A stretch of 64,000 bases of DNA from Paraspadella gotoi (Eukaryota; Chaetognatha). The notes beneath the pieces were generated by a model. It worked only from the letters and a program-made list of their open reading frames with translations, searched no databases and was not told the origin of the DNA. The position numbers were made by a program, and so were the translations under genes. Positions 59,047 through 64,000 of the stretch are shown one piece after another; within the stretch, counting starts at the first letter, position 1; each line of letters starts with the position of its first letter. The stretch covers positions 24,501,783 through 24,565,782 of the forward strand of contig CM119267.1 of assembly GCA_051294375.1 (NCBI GenBank), in the 5' to 3' direction.

Positions 59047-59118
59047 TTAGTTTGTCATCGCGTTCAAATAAAAATCTTCGAAGCTTAATTTCACATCTTT
59101 TTTTCCATATTTTTCGGC
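59047..59118 (-). CDS. Compact gene, terminal exon
   Basis: Acceptor AATCCCTCAG; reads AEKYGKKDVKLSFEDFYLNA then MTN and TAA; phase 0, matching donor CCT|GTAAGG of the exon at 59155. Confidence 0.5.
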   Translation of the reverse strand, partial: AEKYGKKDVKLSFEDFYLNAMTN

Positions 59119-61045
59119 CTGAGGGATTTTAATATGTGAGAGGGGATCCCTTACAGGGCAAAATGACGGCGTTTTGGTTCTGCATTTTTTCTCCAGCGTC
59201 CACTGCGAGCCATTGCAACAATTTTTACTAAACAAAACCATAGAAAGTAACAAAAAATAAACAGGTTCAAGTCTTGAACCCTAAAGTTCCTGTTATGGTG
59301 GACTAAAATCCACCATCCGTTCATCAGCGGCCATTGGTGCCGGAGGCAAGTCATTCGCCTCCCAACCCAAAGGTCCGAGGTTCTAGCCCGGTGGTCGCCT
59401 GTCAGTTAAGAGGGACGGGGCGCTTAACCCGCCTGTAACATGGTGTTACAGCCTGATCCGAAGCTCAGGGACTGCTTACATTGAGCGGTTCTGTCACTAA
59501 CACATAAAAATAATTAGTGTCTCTTCACTGTTCAGTAATCAATCATAGGTAAAGATAGCCAATCAGTCTTTACGAACAAACAGAGCATAGAAAATAATCT
59601 CATAACAAATGAGACAATGGGAAATCTCGCCATGGTGAATTAAATTTAAATAACAAAAATTGCACATGCCGTGCCCGCAGAGAGGGAGATGGCCATACAC
59701 GTTGTCGCAGAAGGGCATCTAACATCTTAGACGCGCAATCATTTGCTCTGCAGTCAGAGACGATACTTCCAGGTCCACCATGTTGCCTCGCATTTCGTTT
59801 AATACTAATCCGTCGATTAGTAAATACACGTCGTTAAGGAATAACTGTAAAATTATAAAACAAATAGCAACCGATTATGAAAGTAAAGGTTATAGGATCA
59901 AAACCCCAACATGGTCATTTTTTTATTCTTACAATTCGCTTTTCCTGGCTCTTTGACCTCGGAAGAGGTAAAGCCGTGGCTCTGAGATGGCCTAGGGCGG
60001 CGCCTGCATCGTTGAGGGCGGCGTTGGAGTCGGCATCGTGATGGAGGGGGGCCGCGCCTGGATTGTTGGGGGCGGCAACGAGGGCGGCGTCATGTTTGGG
60101 GGGATGGACGGGGGGATCAATGAGATCGACCAGAGCGCCATCGGCGTCAGCTGGGTCAATTGCAGCAATACCCAGAACTGGGTGTTCCTCCAAAAACAAA
60201 AATGACAGGTCCATTTTGCCTTCTTCCATCGGCGAAGGTGACGGATTGAGGTAACCGGAAGGCGCGGATCTTCAGCACTAACTTTTGATTTGGCTTTACG
60301 GTTCCCGCGTTCAATTTTTCTTCATTTTATTCCTTCTACTTCAGAATTGCCAATCTCTTGCTTTTGGAAAGGTGTCTGGTCTTTTTCTTCTTTTTGTCCG
60401 TACCTGAATCGCTTAACAGCTTCCTATAAATAAATTTACATTTCAATATTAAAATTTTCATAAAGTATTAAAAAAAATTAACTTACTTCATTGTCATTTC
60501 TTTCCAGTGGTCGCTTGGATCTTGCTTGATTAATATGTAACTTATCAAGAATTCTTGGAAAATTAATTTCGTCAAATAGCGAATCCTGGAGATGCCTATT
60601 GCGTATTATATCCGCCCACCAACAGTATTGCGTATTGCGTATTGCGTATTAGTGGGTTATTCATTTACAATTCAATTCAGTAAATTACTTGGTTACTTTA
60701 TGCATTGCGTAAACTACCATTTTCAGAGACAAGTGCCAAGCCTTAGAAGCATTAAATCCATATTTTATATATATATATATTCTGCCGGTACCATTGATGG
60801 CTTATGAAATGAAATACCATCAGGCCAAAAGGAAGAGACATCGCTGGAATAAAGGTACCGAGAATCCTGAACTTTTAATAAAATTTGCATTGCGTGAGAA
60901 ATGTAAGACCGCAGGGGGACAAGAGCTATTTTAACCAATGATGATGGTAAAGGGGGCAAAACTTTCAAATTCAGAATCTTCAAGAAGAATTACTGCCTCA
61001 AGTTGAACGCCAGATTTCCGCGCCTTTTCTTTTAATTGTGGAAGT
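59047..61045 (-). CDS. Unrecognised compact multi-exon gene with RING-like Cys/His cluster
   Basis: Minus-strand exons separated by mostly short introns. From 5' to 3': QLKEKARKSGVQLEAVILL and KIALVPLRSYISHAMQILLK (60765-61045, one frameshift); DSLFDEINFPRILDKLHINQ (60487-60585); EAVKRFRYGQKEEKDQ then Pro/Ala-rich sequence (59933-60423); DVYLLIDGLVLNEMRGNMVD and LEVSSLTAEQMIARLRC, followed by a possible RING (59590-59844); QWTLEKKCRTKTPSFCP (59155-59230); AEKYGKKDVKLSFEDFYLNA to a stop (59047-59118). Zn-binding-like residues: PFC, LPLCGHGMCNFC, CLICYE, i.e. C-x-H-x2-C-x2-C then C-x2-C. An E3-ligase-type role is only a suggestion. At least three one-base lesions; a SINE relic lies in the last large intron. 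It could also be encoded by a large DNA transposon. Confidence 0.5.
59155..59230 (-). CDS. Compact gene, penultimate exon
   Basis: Open stretch ending CRTKTPSFCP|GTAAGG; the 5' boundary is not certain. Confidence 0.35.
59320..59500 (+). mobile_element. tRNA-derived SINE relic, family A
   Basis: GTGCCGGAGGCAAGTCATTC, CCTCCCAACCCAAAGGTCC, box-B-like GAGGTTCTAGCCC, then GACGGGGCGCTTAACCCGCC and AGCCTGATCCGAAGCTC, a diverged relative of the array at 61.5-62.4 kb. Confidence 0.65.
59590..59844 (-). CDS. Compact gene, exon with RING-like cluster
   Basis: Acceptor ATTTTACAG; LFLNDVYLLIDGLVLNEM, LEVSSLTAEQMIARLRC, then an apparent stop TAG in a position where one indel would continue into PFCDNVYGHLPLCGHGMC and NFCYLNL, CLICYE. 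CGH--C--C and C--C are RING-like. Confidence 0.5.
59933..60423 (-). CDS. Compact gene, middle exon (Ala/Asp/Pro-rich)
   Basis: Acceptor TTTATAG, donor ATT|GTAAGA. EAVKRFRYGQKEEKDQTPFQ, a TGA, KAKSKVSAEDP, a shift, GYLNPSPSPMEEGKMDLSFL, then LGIAAIDPADADGALVDLID and a His/Ala/Pro-rich end. Phases at both ends agree with the neighbours. Confidence 0.5.
60487..60585 (-). CDS. Compact gene, 33-codon exon
   Basis: Acceptor ATCTCCAG, donor GAA|GTAAGT, exactly 99 nt, fully open: DSLFDEINFPRILDKLHINQ then ARSKRPLERNDNE. Good splice sites on both sides. Confidence 0.6.
60765..61045 (-). CDS. Compact gene, first exon(s) seen
   Basis: PQLKEKARKSGVQLEAVILL, EDSEFESFAPFTIII, then in the next frame KIALVPLRSYISHAMQILLK and DVSSFWPDGISFHKPSM. 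Upstream limits are uncertain; an in-frame continuation to about 61160 is possible. Confidence 0.45.
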
Positions 61046-61453
61046 AGAAAATCCTTCTTTTTTTTTAAACTCGGACAATGAAACCGCAGACGTGAAAACT
61101 CCAAATTGTTTTTCGCTTTTCACAAAGTTAATCCGCCATGATAAACTCCGACTTTTGTAGCGGTAAAACTTTTGCCATCTCGAAAAAAAAAAAATTCAAA
61201 AATATTAGAGACTACTCATTAATATACTCATATACTCATGAACACATTGAACCGAAATGAAAAAAAAATTCCTCCAGATTTCAAGGTCGATTTATCTTTG
61301 ACTTTTTTTTTCTTCTTCACGAAAATTGATTGTGAAAATCGGAGCCCAAGGATTCTAATCTGAGAAGCTTTTCTGCAGTCTCAATCAGAATTCATTATTT
61401 CAAATTTTCTACGATTAACCTACAGAAAGAAGTACGTGTAAGATTCATATTAC
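61046..61453. other. AT-rich spacer
   Basis: No exon or repeat recognised beyond homopolymers. Confidence 0.4.
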
Positions 61454-62450
61454 TGTAGCGGTAGTATTTCATACCCTGCTACTCGTCCCAGAATCAGCAG
61501 CACCTATAGCGCCAGAGGTAGCACAAGCTCCTCCCAACCCAAAGGTCTCGGGTTCGTGCCCTGCTGATTCACACAAGTAAAAGTGGGATGGGGCGTCTAA
61601 ACCACCTGTAGTGACGGACTGCAGCCTGATCCGAAGTTCGGGACCTTGTGTGCAACGGATGGTGAACTGCTCGCGACATTGTCTTCCACATTGGTGAGCC
61701 CACACGAACACCCTGGTACGTTAATACACCTCTGCTCTTGACCATCGTGTGTGAAGATGGGAGCAAGAATAGGCAGCCCCTCCTAGAGTGCTCGGGCACA
61801 ATGTGTGCATCATAGCCATCACACTTGCGTGGGAGTGTGATGCCTAGAGGGGATGTGTAGTGGTAGTATTTCATACCCTGCTACTCGTCCAAAAATCAGC
61901 AGCACTTATGGCGCCGGAGGTAGCACGAGCTTCTCCCAACCCAAAAGGACTCGGGTTCGCGCCCTGCTGATTCACACAAGTAAAAGCGGGACGGGGCGTC
62001 TAACCCACCTGAAGTGACGAACTACAGCCCGATCCAAAGTTCGGGACCTTGTGTGCAATGGATGGTGAACTGCTCGCGGCATCGTCTTCCACATTAGTGA
62101 GCCCACACAAACATGTTAGTTCACCTCTGCCCTCGACTTCATGTGTGCAGACGGGAGCCGGAATAGGCAGCCCCTCCTAGAGTGCTCGAGCACAACTCGT
62201 GCATCATAGCCATCAAACTTGCGCGGGTGTGTGATGCCTAAGGGGGGGATGTGTCGCAGTAGTATTTCATACCCTGCTACTCTGCCGCAGGTAGCACGAG
62301 CTCCTCCCAACCCAAAGGACTCGGGTTCGCGCCCTGCTGATTCACACAAGTAAAAGCGGGATGGGGCGTCTATCCCACCTGAAGGGACAAACTACCTTGT
62401 GTGCAACGCACGGTGAACTGCTCGCGGCATCGTCTTCCACATACAAAATT
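61454..62450 (+). mobile_element. Tandem array of a ~400-bp tRNA-derived SINE unit (family A)
   Basis: Units start near 61454, 61858 and 62254 with GTAGTATTTCATACCCTGCT. Each has GGCGCCGGAGGTAGCACGAG (box-A-like), CTCCTCCCAACCCAAAGG, box-B-like GGGTTCGCGCCC, then CACACAAGTAAAAGCGGGA, CCTTGTGTGCAACG and, in the first two, a ~150-bp extension with CCCCTCCTAGAGTGCTCG. Periods are 404 and 396 bases; the third is shortened. Confidence 0.8.
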
Positions 62451-62904
62451 TTTAAATTTTTTCAATTTAAATCATAGCAAAGAGAGTTATCACCATTAAA
62501 AATAATCTTTAAATCTTAGTATTTCGCTTAATTTTAAAACCAAAAAATCTAAATTTTATATGTTACCTAAAATTTGTTGCATGTTTTAAAATCAAATTTT
62601 TAGCAACAATTTTTAGTTACACAATACATTTTCGACAATTTGTACCTCAGTAAATATGAGGCATCTTTTTTCGCCCTCATGCAACTCGCAAACACTCGCA
62701 CCTTGCAACGAATTAATCAAAAGAAAAAGCGAAAAAAAATTCAAGTTGATTTGGTATTCAGATCAAGTTTTTGAGCCAATGCCTCTTTCAGTATAGACTC
62801 TGTCTCTCTCTTATCTTTATCTTTTTTTCTTTTTTCTTTCACTCTCTCTCTCTTTCTATCTTTATTTTTCTTTCTTTAGGTCTTTCTTCCCTTTTTTATT
62901 CTTT

Positions 62905-62967
<63 letters not shown>

Positions 62968-63217
62968 GTTGGCGCATATTTGGGCCGAATTCGAGTCGTC
63001 AAAATCCGTTATTCCATCGGAGGAGGAATAAGTGAGAAAAGTGAAGGAGCAGGAAGAGGAGAAGGAAAGAAAGATAGACAAGATAAACATGGCGATAGAT
63101 AAGAAAGATGAAAGAAAGATAAAGGAAAAGCTGTAATTTACTAAAATATAGATTTCAATCGTCCGTTTTTTTATTCTTGTGATTTTTCATAACTTTTAGA
63201 AAAAGTAAATCGCTCTT
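62451..63217. other. AT-rich spacer with CT microsatellite
   Basis: (CT)n at 62910-62965 preceded by CTTT-rich sequence from 62800. No gene recognised. Confidence 0.6.
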
Positions 63218-63450
63218 TGTGGAAGACAATGCCACGAGCAGTTCACCATCCGTTGCACACAAGATCCCGAACTTCGGATCGGGCTGTAGTCCGTCACTAC
63301 TGGTGGGTTAGAAGACCCGTCGCGCTCTCTTGTGTGAATCAGCAGGGCACGAACCAGAGACCTTTGGGTTAAGAGGAGCTCGTGCTAGCTCCGGAGCCAT
63401 AGGTGCTGCTGATTCCTGGACGAGTAACGGGGAATGAAATACTACCGCTT
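63218..63450 (-). mobile_element. tRNA-derived SINE, family A, inverted copy
   Basis: Reads as the reverse complement of one unit of the 61.5-62.4 kb array: from GTGGAAGACAATGCC through CCGAACTTCGGATCGGGCTG to ATGAAATACTACCGC. Confidence 0.8.
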
Positions 63451-63509
63451 CATCTCTCCCTTAACTCTGTCTCCCTGAGTCATTTCTCTTTCACTCATCA
63501 CTTTAGTGA

Positions 63510-63582
63510 TGTCAATTATTGAAACGATTCCTTTTTGTTACAAAGCTGCGCCCGTCAATCAGGTGCTTAAAGCTCTCTATCT

Positions 63583-63613
<31 letters not shown>

Positions 63614-63783
63614 CCTTTCTGTCTCTTTAGACACACGAGAACCTGTTAAATTATTTCCAGACATCCCAATCTGATGCCGAGAAATCGTCCCACGAAGTCT
63701 CGTGGTCCAATTTATGTGTCATAACTGACTATTTCTAGTAATGTCAATTTTCAAAACGATTCCCGTCAATCAGGTGCTTAACG

Positions 63784-63847
<64 letters not shown>

Positions 63848-63960
63848 AGACACACAAGAACCTGTTAAATTATTTCCAGACATCCCAATCTGATTCCGAT
63901 AAATAGACCCACGAAGTCTCGTGGTCCAATTTATGCGTCATAACCGACTATTTCAAAGGT
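63510..63960. repeat. ~240-bp tandem repeat, two copies, with CT microsatellite inside
   Basis: Units start near 63505 and 63735 (TAATGTCAATT..AAACGATTCC) and share GTCAATCAGGTGCTTAA.GC, a CT run, then TTTAGACACAC.AGAACCTGTT and CACGAAGTCTCGTGGTCCAA. The CT run is interrupted in the first and pure in the second (63786-63846). Confidence 0.85.
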
Positions 63961-64000
63961 GACATTTCGAACTCAACGTTACATTCCAACGCACGTTGTC

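Noticed and set aside
61469-62349. Minus-strand ORFs of 77-101 codons
   Set aside because: They are the antisense of the tRNA-derived SINE array and are repeated with frame changes between units.

Overview
This is an animal (invertebrate, probably protostome) nuclear genome window. The evidence is multi-exon genes with GT-AG introns, a TRPC-type channel whose S3 region reads YYQVQ as in protostome TRP proteins, tRNA-derived SINEs, a non-LTR reverse transcriptase fragment, very dense GA/CT microsatellites and ten runs of N. Single-base indels break many exons, and where a region is present twice the two copies carry complementary indels. This points to a lightly polished long-read assembly rather than to wholesale gene death. 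The species cannot be named from the sequence.

Layout. (1) 1.9-8.5 kb, minus strand: a LicD/fukutin-related-type gene whose 3' exons occur twice in a head-to-tail 1.3 kb repeat; a 2.7 kb hairpin-ended, Helentron-like element sits in one intron. (2) 8.5-10.2 kb: AT-rich head-to-head intergenic region. (3) 10.2-22.6 kb, plus strand: an SLC41 (MgtE-like) magnesium transporter, ten exons, with the last six exons repeated in a 5.1 kb tandem duplication (14.1-19.2 and 19.2-24.3 kb). (4) 22.6-27.4 kb: tail-to-tail intergenic region, mostly microsatellite. (5) 27.4-56.1 kb, minus strand: a TRPC-type cation channel. Readable exons run from the ankyrin repeats through pre-S1, S1, S2-S5, the pore region, S6, the TRP box and an Ala-rich tail. 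Its introns hold SINEs, a reverse-transcriptase fragment, 1.1 kb tandem repeats and several minisatellites. (6) 56.5-58.4 kb: interleaved inverted copies of a gag-like repeat. (7) 59.0-61.1 kb, minus strand: an unrecognised compact gene with a RING-like Cys/His cluster. (8) 61.4-63.5 kb: tandem and inverted tRNA-derived SINE copies.

The most striking observation is that several intronic minisatellites are amplified copies of splice junctions. In the TRPC gene a 65-bp unit made of the real 3' splice site plus the first ~40 nt of the second ankyrin exon is repeated about 50 times directly upstream of that exon. An older, decayed array of the same kind precedes the exon at 45.63-45.78 kb. In the LicD-type gene one intron has a 5' splice-site array at its start and a 3' splice-site array at its end. 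No operon-like functional coupling between the genes is evident; they are neighbours with separate roles (glycan or phosphosugar transfer, Mg transport, cation signalling).
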